Source: Eukaryota sp. TZLM1-RC (taxonomy: Eukaryota; Metamonada: BaSk clade). Taken from it: DNA of 64,000 nt. Both the position numbers and the translations under genes were made by a program. How positions within the stretch are numbered: position 1 is the stretch's first letter; each line of letters opens with the position of its first letter. The notes beneath the pieces were generated by a model. The model did not search any database and was not told the DNA's origin. It worked only from the letters and a program-made list of their open reading frames with translations. Below are positions 29,353-39,055 of this stretch, piece after piece. Location of the stretch: assembly GCA_040285825.1 (NCBI GenBank), contig JAUPSS010000008.1, positions 558,001 through 622,000 on the forward strand, written 5' to 3'.

Positions 29353-30740
29353 TTAGGGGATTTGTTCAAGAGGATTTTTGCTCACAATTTATCAATTCTG
29401 ACGATGGAGAAAATACATTGATTCTTCTACCCTATAATGATGCATTTCATCAATCAAATTTGATTGCATCGGTTGACGGACAATTTACCATTGGGCAACA
29501 TTGGGTACTTGTTGCATTTTGGATCAAATCCAGAACAGTAAAAGCTTTTCTTTTTGATAGTCTTCGTCATAATGAAGAACAACATCAAAAAATTAATTCA
29601 GTAATTTTTGAAAACTTGGAATCAATATCAGTCAGAATTTATCAGAATTTTTTCAATCTAATTTGTATGATTGTGGAATATTCACCATATTGTTTGCAAA
29701 AAAGAATGATCAATTTGTTTTTGTCAAATCAGCTCAATTCAATTGATTCAGCTCATGTTAAACATTTTGTCAATCAAGACAAAAGTTGTTTTTATAGCTG
29801 TGTTGACAATGAACGAAAATCATTTGAGACAAAGAAATGCTCCTCTGTACAAAAAACCATCAGAAAAAGACGAGCTGATGTATTGAAAAGACCTTGGAAA
29901 CGTTTAAAAACACTTTTCAATGAGAATCCACTGACTCAATTTAAATACCCTTTAGTGACATTATCAAATGTCAAAACACAATTTATTCTCAAAATTCTAC
30001 ATTTTGATATTGAAACTTTGGTGTTGGGTAAAAAGCTCAGTGATGAGGATGAAATAATTGTCATTGCTGCAAGAGAACATTCCATCTCTTACTGTCAATC
30101 TACAAGAAAGATTGTTGCAAATTCTGTTTCTCATATTTTTACTCGAGAACAGATTGAACTAAATCTTTGTTTTTGTGATCTTGTAGAAAAATCAACAAGC
30201 AGAAATGAACATTATTGCAAAGTTGATGATAAAGATATCACTTTATATCATCATTCCTCTGAAAAAGAATTGCTGAGTTCATTTGAAAAATTATTAGAAA
30301 CTTATAATCCTCATATAATATGTGGTTTTAATATTCTCAATTTTGACATCCCACATATTATGAAACGTTCTGAAAATGAGGACTTTTTTAAGGGCGAAAT
30401 CGGTGCTACTGAATGGGTTCAATTCTATAACTCAAATTTAATAGAATTGAATCATAAACACTTGAACCCCTGAATTGCTGGTCGATTTGTTGTTGATACT
30501 TGTAGTATTTACACAAATTATTACCAACCACGCAAACTAAACACAGTTTCTAAAATTTTATTAGGGGAAAGTAAAATTGACCTTGATCCTCAATATATTG
30601 CAAAGTATTGGAAGGTTCATGAAGATGATCCCTTCTCAGATTTTTCCTTATCCCAAAGAAGAACTGCAGTTGTAGTTTATTGTTTAAGGGATACAGATTT
30701 AACCATGAAATTATTTAATTTCTTTAACAATGACCAATTC

Positions 30741-33168
30741 ATGGAAACTGTTAAACATAAACCTTATGATGGTTATAAAGACAGTCTAAAAAATGTCATC
30801 AGAGATCCGAAAATGATTGACGTGATCGATGAGGCAGTAATTAGGTGTCAGGAAATTTCTATTGTTGGTATAGAATTCATTTGTGGTTATTATTTGCATC
30901 TTTTTGACTTGAACCCAAATGCTATTTTACCAAAAATTGAAACCCAATTATTTCGTGACGCTTTTCTTGTGGTCACGTCCCAAAGCGATGAGGAAAGTTC
31001 CCTTAACGCAAACACAAAAACAGCTTTGCAAAATTCTCGTTGTGCCCCGTTGTTGGAATTCTATCACCAACACTTTAAAGAAAAACTTGTTCCAAAAGTT
31101 TTATCAAAAAAAGGAATCAGTAATATTTTGTATTACACAATTGACAAACTGATTGTGAATTTCAAAAATAACATCCAAGAGCATTACTTTGATTACTTGG
31201 ATCGGTTTGTCGATGTTTTTTATGTTGTGCCCCGTTGTTGGAATTCTATCACCAACACTTTAAAGAAAAACTTGTTCCAAAAGTTTTATCAAAAAAAGGA
31301 ATCAGTAATATTTTGTATTACACAATTGACAAACTGATTGTGAATTTCAAAAATAACATCCAAGAGCATTACTTTGATTACTTGGATCGGTTTGTCGATG
31401 TTTTTTATGATGTTAAGAGAAACAACAATGTTCTGAAAAACAGGATAAGAAAAACTTCTCATCATTCATCAGCAAAGTTAAATCCCTCCTTCTAGAAGTA
31501 TGTAGAGATATTGATGGCGAAACTTCTACAATGAGAAACAAAGTCTCATCAATTACTTCGCTTTTCATTAATGACTAGATCCCTCTTTTACTTCCCAGTA
31601 ATTCTAAAAGGGAAAAGTATTCAAAATTGATTTTTCGTCAAAATCAAATTATTATTTGAGGGCAATGTTTTATATTAATAATTATTTAGAAGATGAGGAG
31701 AGTAAACTCTTTCATGCTCTGTCTTTGAATAATTCTTGTATTCCCTCGTATATCAGAATTGACAAGACAAGTTTATTGGACATGTTCTTTGTCCAATTCA
31801 AAGGCATTCTTGGTCCAAGGTCGTCTTATCAATGCAATAATCAAGCTGCTGATTTGGTTTTATGGGACACCATTTTAAAAATGGACGAGATTAAAAACAC
31901 TAAACTTTATGCAGAAAATTCCAAGTACATCATGTCTAGTATTGAGACTGATGGAATAGCAGTATCATTCATTCAATCTAGAATGGACTTGAAAAAGTAC
32001 AAAGTAACTGCAAAAGAATTAAAAGATAAAGAAAAATATATTGATGACCGCAGCATCAATCCTTCTGAATTTCAAGATATGACCCTTGCTGCTGCTGATC
32101 CAGGAAAATCTGATCTACTCTATTTTTCTGCCAATTTAGCTACTGGAATGACTCATTCAAAAAAAACCTGAGAGAGATAAATATGTTCATTTCAGGTACA
32201 CTCAAAATCAACAAAGATTTGATTCGAAAAGTTCCAAATTCAAAAGAATAAGAGACAGCATACGTAATGACACTCTTATCACAATAAGTGACTCCACTGG
32301 TAGAGTGATTGATCTATCCAATTATGAACCATCTGAAGAACAACAACAAAGGATGGATTTAAACAGCAGTATAATTAATCAAATGACTGAAAGAACAATT
32401 AGTTTATTAAGAGGTGAAGTACCTCAAGAAATCAATATTCCCCACGAAATTGATTACTCATTAAATTTGAGAAATAATGATCACACGACTAATTCTGAAA
32501 CAAATTGGGAAGCAACTTTATCCCAATTCAATTCCAAAAGCTGCAGGTTTGATAGATATATGGAGTATATCAAACAAAAGAATTTTGTGAATAGTATTGT
32601 TGGTCAAGTCTATCATCAAAAAATATTTAGGAAACTAAGATGGTGGACTGAGATTAATCGCACAAGATCTGAGGCAAAAATGATTCAGAGATTCAAATCA
32701 GTAATTGGTGATCCCAGCCAAGTAGTTATTGGAATCGGAGACTGGGAACAACGAAAACACATAAAATTCAAAGAACCTACCAAGGGAAAAGGTTTGAGAA
32801 TTCTATTTAAAAAGGCTGGTTATAAAGTCTTTTTGATTGATGAGTTTCGAACCAGTTGCTGTTGTTTCAACTGTAAGAAAGCGGAGAAGACAGTTGAAAC
32901 ATTCCAGTGGTGCAAAAATCCTTAGCCATGGAAGAGGCATGAGGTGTCTATTCGTCACGGGCTTACCATGTGTACATAATGCGAAAGTTTGTGGAATAGA
33001 GATCGAAATGCTTCGCTGAATATGTTGGCAGTTTTGAAAGCACATGTAAATGGTGGAGATAGACAGGAATACCTGCAGAGAGTCAAGGTTGACAGTGGTT
33101 CAAAGAAAAAGGTATTGAGAAGAAAATCTTCCACTTCCCAAAAACTCAGTCCCTCTACATCGGCGTAA
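30741..33168 (+). pseudogene. Fanzor (TnpB-like RNA-guided nuclease) copy Fz-C, longest copy
   Basis: Nearly full-length but broken. N-terminal helical region from ATG 30741 (GYKDSLKNVIRDPKMIDVID; NNIQEHYFDYLDRFVDVF), SSIETDGIAVSFIQSRMDL (31935), RuvC-I ADPGKSDLLYFSANLATG (Asp at 32097), RYTQNQQRFDSKSSKFKRIR, HQKIFRKLRWW, GIGDWEQRKH (32737), DEFRTSCCCFNC (32840), GLTMCT-stop-CESL, WNRDRNASLNM with the RuvC-III RD (about 32998), end SPSTSA and TAA at 33166. About 251 codons separate the first Asp from T-S, within the 125-275 range of the TnpB/Fanzor signature. Defects: a 185-bp tandem duplication, a frameshift at eight A (32159-32166), in-frame TAG at 32923 and TAA at 32977, and shifts near 31.45-31.66 kb. 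The 3' end abuts the HDDC2 promoter. Confidence 0.88.
31039..31408 (+). repeat. 185-bp perfect-looking tandem duplication inside Fz-C
   Basis: 31039-31223 and 31224-31408 are identical as far as I can compare (both start GTTGTGCCCCGTTG and end GATGTTTTTTAT). The unit is not a multiple of three, so it breaks the Fanzor frame and gives two overlapping translations of the same segment. Confidence 0.92.
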
Positions 33169-33208
33169 AAAGGACACTTATTTCATTGTTATAGACAATA
33201 TCTTTAAC
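33120..33208 (+). promoter_or_regulatory. Conserved 5' block at the Fz-C end and HDDC2 start
   Basis: Fanzor C-terminal codons (TCTTCCACTTCCCAAAAACT, CAGTCCCTCTACATCGGCG) run into TAAAAAGGACACTTATTTCA and TTGTTATAGACAATATC, directly before ATG 33209. Matches 20719-20815 (minus) over the whole length and 2394-2442 (minus) over the last 48 bases. Confidence 0.7.
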
Positions 33209-33775
33209 ATGAGTGCTAACTTAAGTGCAATCATCTCATTTCTTTCACAAGTAGGAACATTGAAAAGGGTAAAACGAACAGGTTGGCTTTTAAGTGGGAT
33301 CAGCTCCTCACAAACGGAAAGCGTTGCTGATCATTGTTTTAGAATGAGTCTGATGGCTCTATCTCTTGGTCACCTGTTTCCTTCCATCGATCTTTCACGA
33401 GCTATCACAATGTCTATTGTCCATGACATTGCCGAATCTATAATTGGTGACATTACCCCTGGTTCGCCTGAATCTGTTGACAAGAGAGCCAGGGAACTTG
33501 CAGCATTACAAACCTTAATAATTGATCTTCCTCTCAACCTACAACAACTGATTCGGGATTTATTTTGTGAATATGAAGATCAAAATACTCCTACCAGTCG
33601 ATTCTGTAAGGCTATGGATAAACTTGAGATGGTTTTGCAAGCTGCTGAGTACGAAAACAGCCAAGACTTGCCCCTTCCCCAGTTCTTTGACTCGGTGAAA
33701 GAGCACGTGAAAGAGTGGGATGACGAAACTATTTCTAATGTGTTTGATATTATTATAAAAATGAGGAAGTTTTGA
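33209..33775 (+). CDS. HDDC2: HD-domain phosphohydrolase, HDDC2/YfbR-type
   Basis: 188 residues, the usual length. HD-domain metal ligands are visible: His42 in TESVADHCFRMSLMAL, His72-Asp73 and Glu76 in VHDIAESIIGD, and an Asp in KAMDKLEMVLQAAEYE (about 136). The HDIAE-x-x-x-GDI-TP block is diagnostic of the 5'-deoxynucleotidase YfbR/HDDC2 group, which removes phosphate from deoxynucleoside monophosphates. First ATG at the end of the conserved 5' block. The stop lies 11 bp from that of the convergent gene at 33787. Its promoter and first codons were also copied to 27.69 kb. Confidence 0.92.
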   Translation: MSANLSAIISFLSQVGTLKRVKRTGWLLSGISSSQTESVADHCFRMSLMALSLGHLFPSIDLSRAITMSIVHDIAESIIGDITPGSPESVDKRARELAALQTLIIDLPLNLQQLIRDLFCEYEDQNTPTSRFCKAMDKLEMVLQAAEYENSQDLPLPQFFDSVKEHVKEWDDETISNVFDIIIKMRKF

Positions 33776-33786
33776 ATTTATTTAAC

Positions 33787-34932
33787 TTATATTCTCAAGT
33801 TGAAAAGTTTTCCTTCTTTTGATAGCAAGAAAATGTCATGATTTGTCTTTGCTATGCTAGAAATTTCAAACTCAATAGGAATACACGAGGACCTAATCCA
33901 TTTGTACTCTCCTGGGTCAACACTTTTATTATAAAGAAATGATCTACAAGGTCCAACAAATACAATATACAAATAGGAACAGTCCCAACAAAGCAAGCAA
34001 TCAAAGTCAATCCAAGAATGACCAATCAGACTTTTGGAGACCAAATTGTCAACTTCCTCATGCAAAGTAAATGTGGTAGCTGAGGTCTGTTTTCTTATTT
34101 TCAGATTGTGGGGAGAAAGAACTGTGGTACCAATGACCTTATTAAAAATAAAATCATACAAAATTAAAGAATGTTTAGAAACTAGCAAAAGACTTGTTTT
34201 TGTTGGAGAACAAAGGACCGCATCAAGCATGAAATCATGTGGTAATGCTAAGGTAAAGGAAGAAACACCACCATCAATGGGGTTGACTTGAACAATTAAA
34301 TGGGATGAAAAAACGACAAATAAGGACTTTGAATTGGGAGAAAAAAACATATTAATAGGAAAATTGAAGCAAAGATTAACAGAGGTAATTGATCTCAAAT
34401 GTCTTTTAATATCCACTATAACGTAGGGTTTAGTTGACTTCGCTGGAGAGAACAAAAACAGCTGTTGACTTCTGCACAGTAAACCTATTAAAAGTTCCCT
34501 TGTATTATCTGAGCTTGCTAAAAGAAGGGGATGTTGAGACTTGGGGTTGGTAATGGTTAAAAATGACACAACTGCTTTCTTAAGAGGGGAGTAGATCAGA
34601 ACAGCAGGAGAAAGAGAAGGAAATGTAGTTACGAAGAGTGGAGAATTGTGAAACATAGTAAAGTGAGAGTGTTGTGGATGACCCCATTGAAATGAAAAAG
34701 ATGAATGAAAGACTAAGGAATGGCTCGAGAGGAAAATATCGAATTTCGATTGATCAACAACAGCTACATAATGCGATGAGGAAGAAGCGGACAAGCACGA
34801 TGTAGAATGAACTGCCAAATCATCAACAAGTGTTAAACTCGGATTAAAAGGAAGGAATGTTTTGCGATCTTCTAGCACGTCAGCTGAACTGTCATTTAAA
34901 TGAGATAGCTCTGATAGAAAGTCGTGAAGCAT
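33787..34932 (-). CDS. Probable beta-propeller (WD40-like) protein, unassigned
   Basis: 381 residues from the first ATG at 34932 (the open frame extends 25 codons further from a TTG, into Fanzor-derived sequence). The pattern of short beta-strand-like repeats every 40-50 residues (SHYVAVVDQSKFDIFLSSHS, AVLCSPTKTSLLLVSKHSLI-LYD, WDCSYLYIVFVG, HDIFLLSKEGKLFNL) suggests a seven-bladed propeller, as in nucleoporins or other scaffolds. There is no clear GH...WD motif, so the family is not fixed. No signal peptide or membrane helix. It converges on HDDC2 with 11 bp between stops and is preceded at the 5' side by Fanzor debris Fz-E. Confidence 0.5.
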   Translation of the reverse strand: MLHDFLSELSHLNDSSADVLEDRKTFLPFNPSLTLVDDLAVHSTSCLSASSSSHYVAVVDQSKFDIFLSSHSLVFHSSFSFQWGHPQHSHFTMFHNSPLFVTTFPSLSPAVLIYSPLKKAVVSFLTITNPKSQHPLLLASSDNTRELLIGLLCRSQQLFLFSPAKSTKPYVIVDIKRHLRSITSVNLCFNFPINMFFSPNSKSLFVVFSSHLIVQVNPIDGGVSSFTLALPHDFMLDAVLCSPTKTSLLLVSKHSLILYDFIFNKVIGTTVLSPHNLKIRKQTSATTFTLHEEVDNLVSKSLIGHSWIDFDCLLCWDCSYLYIVFVGPCRSFLYNKSVDPGEYKWIRSSCIPIEFEISSIAKTNHDIFLLSKEGKLFNLRI

Positions 34933-35004
34933 GATGAAAACATGATCCAATGAATCAAGTCTAATAATCCTCTTTTGAAGAAAAAACAAAAGATAACATT
35001 TGCC

Positions 35005-35560
35005 CAAACCTTTCTCTTTGCAACATTAATGGTCAACGATCGTGAAGGTTCTGCTCTTTGCCTTGAATAGGTGAATAAGTGATGTTGCACTATTGGTATC
35101 CTTGTTCCAGCAGATACCACATTTACACTTCTGACAGCGTAACAATACCTGATATGGAACCCTTTTTACCTTCTCCTTCTTTTGGAAGCTCTTTTTTTTC
35201 ATTTTTTTGAGTGGGACCAGTTGTTTCCTCAGTTTCCATTCTTATTCTTTCCTCTTTTTCTCATATTTCTCACTCCACCAATCGAATTGTCCAGACATTC
35301 TGATTTCTCTTATTAGTACACGAACATCATCCTTAATTTTCTATTTAGTTCCGTTTTTTTCTTGTATCACCATACCCACATGCTACACATCTAGCAATTG
35401 TTCTAAATTCATCCACTAACATTTTTCTCTAATTTCCACTTTACAGAAGGATTTTTTTCCTTTACGATTTTTCCCAGGATTCCAATAACCAAAAGCTATT
35501 ATAGTGCCTTTTGGGACAGCATCTTTATCATGATGTAGATTTAGTAAATTCTTTTTTTAA
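35005..35560 (-). pseudogene. Fanzor copy Fz-E, C-terminal remnant
   Basis: Minus strand: IIAFGYWNPGKNRKGKK (about 35.50 kb; the usual GDW reads GYW), VDEFRTIARCVACGYGDTRK (about 35.40 kb; T-I instead of T-S, first Cys pair), then RCQKCKCGICWNKDTNSATS (about 35.12 kb; second Cys pair and K-D in place of R-D). The frames are disjoint. Nothing N-terminal of GYW is recognisable. It ends about 75 bp before the ATG of the propeller gene. Confidence 0.72.
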
Positions 35561-36453
35561 CAAATGTAATTATTTTTTTCCACTTTTTTGTACTTTTACG
35601 CTGCTTGATAATTTGGTGCTTATGTAGCACAAAAATCTGTTTCAAAATAAAGAATCTGGTGATTTTGATAGACTGGGAGTAAACGAAAAATGAAGAAGTA
35701 GCTTCATGACCAAGGGGAAGCGTCTGTCATACAGTGTGAATAATGCCCTCATCTATCAAGTTTTACAGCTGTCACCTTGTTTCCGACTTCTAGGTGCCCA
35801 TTCTGAGAAGTTCTTTCTAATTCTAACCCCTGGTTATCATTTTTTGCCATATTTGACTCATTGACTAGCTTACACTTAGAGCTGCTTAAGTAACAATATA
35901 TGCTAACTCATAAAGAAGTTAGGCCATCCTGTTTGGGTTCCTTGGTTGGTTTATATGGATTAGTTTTGACTCCATTACCAATGAGTCTTGCGACTTCAAC
36001 TATACCCTTTGAATGTCTTTTTCTACTCTTCTCTCTTTTGTTGCTACCTTATTCACGAAGTTAAACTCTGCTACTCTCTTTTTCTATGTTCATTCCTCTC
36101 CCTACTGAACTCCTTCCTAGACCGTTGCGCCTCTTCTATTTATTGTCTATACCATACTACTGATAGCTTTTGTTAAATAAATATTAACTTTTTATTTATT
36201 TGTTAAAAGATACACACACTTTTAAAACCTATAGATATAACAGGGAAGTTTTTCGGAATGATTGTTACGTATTTATGATCATTCTTAACCATTAGTTCAC
36301 GGTAGAACAGATCAGGAGACTCATGGACAGGTCAGAGTAAGTGGTGTCTTCACAGGCTTTCAGTTTTAGGGAAGAAAGATCGAACAGAGATAATCAGTGA
36401 AGATCCAATTTTTTTGCCTGCAGAATTAGCAAGTGTTTAACTTGTCCTTCCCA
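35561..36453. other. Intergenic stretch, nothing recognised
   Basis: T-rich with short frames only (for example 35988-36176). It may contain older Fanzor or LINE sequence too decayed to name, and the promoter of the HEAT-like gene. Confidence 0.35.
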
Positions 36454-37359
36454 ATGGGGACATTTGATATTAGCACGTTTTTATCAACCCCATTGTCAAA
36501 TACAAACGTAACTAAACTAGTTTCTCTACTTAGTGAAGCCACTAGCTTACCTTCTCATGGATCCTCACTGAATCAAGTTTTGACAAAAATGGAAAGCATT
36601 TTAACTACATTTGTGGACAGATCCTCCATCCATATAAGAGCAGCTGTTTGTCGTTGCCTGGTGATCATAGCAGAACAAAGAAGTTTTGAGGCAGCACGTG
36701 CTATAGACCTTCTTACTGCTGCAGTGATTTCCTCGGACGACCATTGTCGAGTTGCAATTCTCCATCTGGTGGTAGAACTCTTCTTTGCATCAAGCTCTGG
36801 CATTTTAAACCAATTTTCTGGTGTGGCTGCCAGGAAAATCCTGACACACATTGCCCAAAGTCTAAATAATTCAGAATCATTTGTGAATCTGTTTGTTTCC
36901 CTGTTGGTTGAGTTAATTTCTCCATCAGTTCTCAAAGAGAAACATTCTGAATTGGTTAGTTTCATCACTTTCATTTTGTCGAAGTGTCCACGAGAACCTA
37001 CAGTAGCAGCAGGGGTGGATCCTCTTCATCTGCTTAGTTCAACTGTTCTCAACTGCCTGGCAAAGGAGCTTTTTAACTACCAATCAAATGATGATGTGCT
37101 AAATTTGGAATATGATAATTCTATTGCCAATGACAATGCAAAGTCTGTCATCCTTTCAATTTTACCAAAAGTGTCACCCCTTTGCCTAATGGATTTTACA
37201 GATTCTTTGGTTAAGCACTTGGAGACAGTCACCGAAACATTACTTTTTAACGACTATGGAAAGATTGTTTCTTGTATATTTGAATTGTTAGATGTCATCA
37301 AAACTTTGACTCCAGTGTCTGTTTTTCAGGACAGTTGGGAGAAAGCTTATTTGGCATAA
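36454..37359 (+). CDS. HEAT/armadillo-like helical repeat protein
   Basis: 301 residues from ATG 36454 (the open frame begins seven codons earlier at a GTG). All-helical with repeated amphipathic pairs, such as SIHIRAAVCRCLVIIAEQRS, DHCRVAILHLVVELFFASSS and SELVSFITFILSKC, typical of HEAT repeats. No signature allows a subfamily call; Integrator subunit 7-like or adaptor-like proteins are possibilities only. No membrane helix. No other coding frame continues after the stop, so if the family is longer, this is a short or truncated member. Confidence 0.55.
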   Translation: MGTFDISTFLSTPLSNTNVTKLVSLLSEATSLPSHGSSLNQVLTKMESILTTFVDRSSIHIRAAVCRCLVIIAEQRSFEAARAIDLLTAAVISSDDHCRVAILHLVVELFFASSSGILNQFSGVAARKILTHIAQSLNNSESFVNLFVSLLVELISPSVLKEKHSELVSFITFILSKCPREPTVAAGVDPLHLLSSTVLNCLAKELFNYQSNDDVLNLEYDNSIANDNAKSVILSILPKVSPLCLMDFTDSLVKHLETVTETLLFNDYGKIVSCIFELLDVIKTLTPVSVFQDSWEKAYLA

Positions 37360-37825
37360 AAGGGTGCCCAGTAAATCTATTGGATTTGATTATTTTCAGT
37401 TATTTTGCTTCATAATTTTGAAAGAATTCCTAAAATTGCATAAATTCCATTTTTAGTTCACTATAAACTTTCTGGTCTTGCGTCTCCTACAATAGTAACA
37501 ACCACAACAGCCCAAAAACAAAGATTTTGTAGATCTCATCGTATCACTTTGTCTCCTCTTGAATGAGGAAAAGCACATGAAATAACCACAGTTGGAGTCG
37601 TTTAAGCCCTTTTCGTATGCTAGTAGCCCATGGTAGAAATAATAATCTGTAACTATTTTTGATTTGTCTAGTCATTGTTAAGGTTTATTCCAGGATGGTA
37701 AACAAGCAAACTATAAAAGACTACAATCCAAAGCAAGACTCAAATTAAGTGATCATTAACTGAATGAAGGAATATTCTCACAATTTACAGGTTCATGAGC
37801 ACAACTGTTCTGAAACTCAGTGATA
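37360..37825. other. Intergenic stretch with an unassigned Cys-rich frame
   Basis: On the minus strand at about 37465-37665, a frame without an ATG reads KIVTDYYFYHGLLAYEKGL and later SLFLGCCGCYYCRRRKTR. It could be the end of a dead transposon protein, but I do not recognise it. Confidence 0.3.
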
Positions 37826-37829
37826 GTAG

Positions 37830-38045
37830 AAAATATTGGGTCAAAATAATGGTAGATAATATGGCAGAGCCTTAAAGAGCGAGAAAAACAATTCTGCTCT
37901 TCCAGATAAGTTGATCAAAAGAAGCTCCGAAGTCTTTCAAGAAACTGTATAAATCATTCGGGAATGATAGTTCTTCCTTGCCTAAAGTACCGCAAAGAGA
38001 AATTGCAATAGGAACAAAAACAAAGTCAATGTTGTAACAAAAGCA
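37830..38045 (-). mobile_element. LINE-A fragment, decayed
   Basis: Minus strand reads FVPIAISLCGTLGKEELSFP and a later WKSRIVFLAL, matching the PFAVSLFG-LG and FWxNRIVFSI blocks of the LINE-A 3' domain. No intact frame. Confidence 0.55.
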
Positions 38046-38229
38046 ATTGTGTAAATCAAACTTAATTCTTTATTATAACATTTCGGATACACAAAATTTG
38101 ATAGTACTAGTGCAATAGACAAAGAAGAAAGGTGTGTTGTAAACAAACCAAACGATTTGATGAATTCAGTATTAGTTGTATTAGTACTAGTCAAGAGTGT
38201 TGTTACGCTTTCCCATATTTTAAACTGTA

Positions 38230-38838
38230 AGTATTTCATAACTTATCGCTCAATTGTTCATGACTCTGTTCGTGATCAATTATATGCCATGTGCAAAAGT
38301 TTCAATATAGAGGTTTATTGAGCCATTAGTACGTAAGCTGTCTTCAGATCAAACTGATGATTCCTATGGTAAAAGAAGGGCAGATTGAGTAGCTCCAGGG
38401 ATCGATGGTGTTCTAAATGTTGTAGATGTTGTCTCAGTTGATGTTTGCAAAAATTCTGCTGCTCGTTTAGTGTATTCCGCTGATTCGCCGTTATCTACCG
38501 CCGAAAAAAAGAAGATTAAAAAATATGAGGAACCTTTGGCACAGTTAGGTAGAGTGGAACATGTGAAATATCAGTTTGTGCCGTTTGCAATTTCTCTTTT
38601 TGGCAATATTGGACCTTCAGGGTTGCACTTTTTTGAAAATTTCAAAAAAGTGTTACTAAATAGGTCTAGTAAAACAATGAATTCCACTTTCTGGTTAAAT
38701 AGAATTGTTTTTTGCATTTTCAAGTCTATTCCAACAATGATTTCAAAGGCACTTTTAGCTATTGGTGTAGAATATGAACGTAATGCTGTGAGTAGGTTTA
38801 GTAATAGTGACGCTTGTTTGGAGGATATTGAATTCTAG
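38230..38838 (+). mobile_element. LINE-A 3' end fragment
   Basis: Begins in the region after the finger (TYRSIVHDSVRDQLYAMCKS) and, after frame breaks, enters the 122-codon frame 38470-38838: VEHVKYQFVPFAISLFGNIG, FWLNRIVFCIFKSIP, ending CLEDIEF-stop. Points away from the fragment at 37.83 kb. Confidence 0.78.
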
Positions 38839-39055
38839 ATAGATTTTTCTTATCTCAATAAATATTTCAGTTAAAAAAAAGTATTAGTTGTGAGTTTATT
38901 TGATATTAATTGACAAGTAATTATTGTTTAGCAGATGGAAGACCAACTGTGTTTTACTTGTCTCAAAAGCACCTTGCTATGATATTATCAACTATCACTA
39001 AATTTATTCAATTCAATTAATTTGAATAAAGGTGTTTTGACTCAACACAAACATT

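Larger units (their letters stand above)
27767..30735 (+). pseudogene. Ulp1-like protease/family-B DNA polymerase exonuclease reading frame, interrupted
   Basis: If the LTR element at 28525-29352 and one 4-bp duplication are set aside, a single frame runs from ATG 27767 to about 30735 with one in-frame TGA (30471-30473). Residues to about 200 are unrecognised (GRVWGTNLEAVCVSH region) and may be a separate host gene. Next is a C48/Ulp1-type protease: RWLDDEQITDSINNFI, LILLPYN, His in GQHWVLVAF, Asp in AFLFDSL, Gln in YQNFF, Cys in NLICMIVEY. Then a 3'-5' exonuclease domain of a family-B polymerase: Exo I HFDIETL (about 30004), Exo II GFNILNFDIP (about 30330), Exo III YCLRDTDLTMKLF (about 30680). 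The polymerase domain is missing; Fz-C sequence follows in the same frame. Proteases and polymerases of these types occur together in Polinton/Maverick and large DNA viruses. Confidence 0.7.

Noticed and set aside
31039-31408. CRISPR-like or satellite repeat
   Set aside because: Only two directly adjacent 185-bp units within Fanzor coding sequence. No spacers, and no CRISPR array anywhere in the window.
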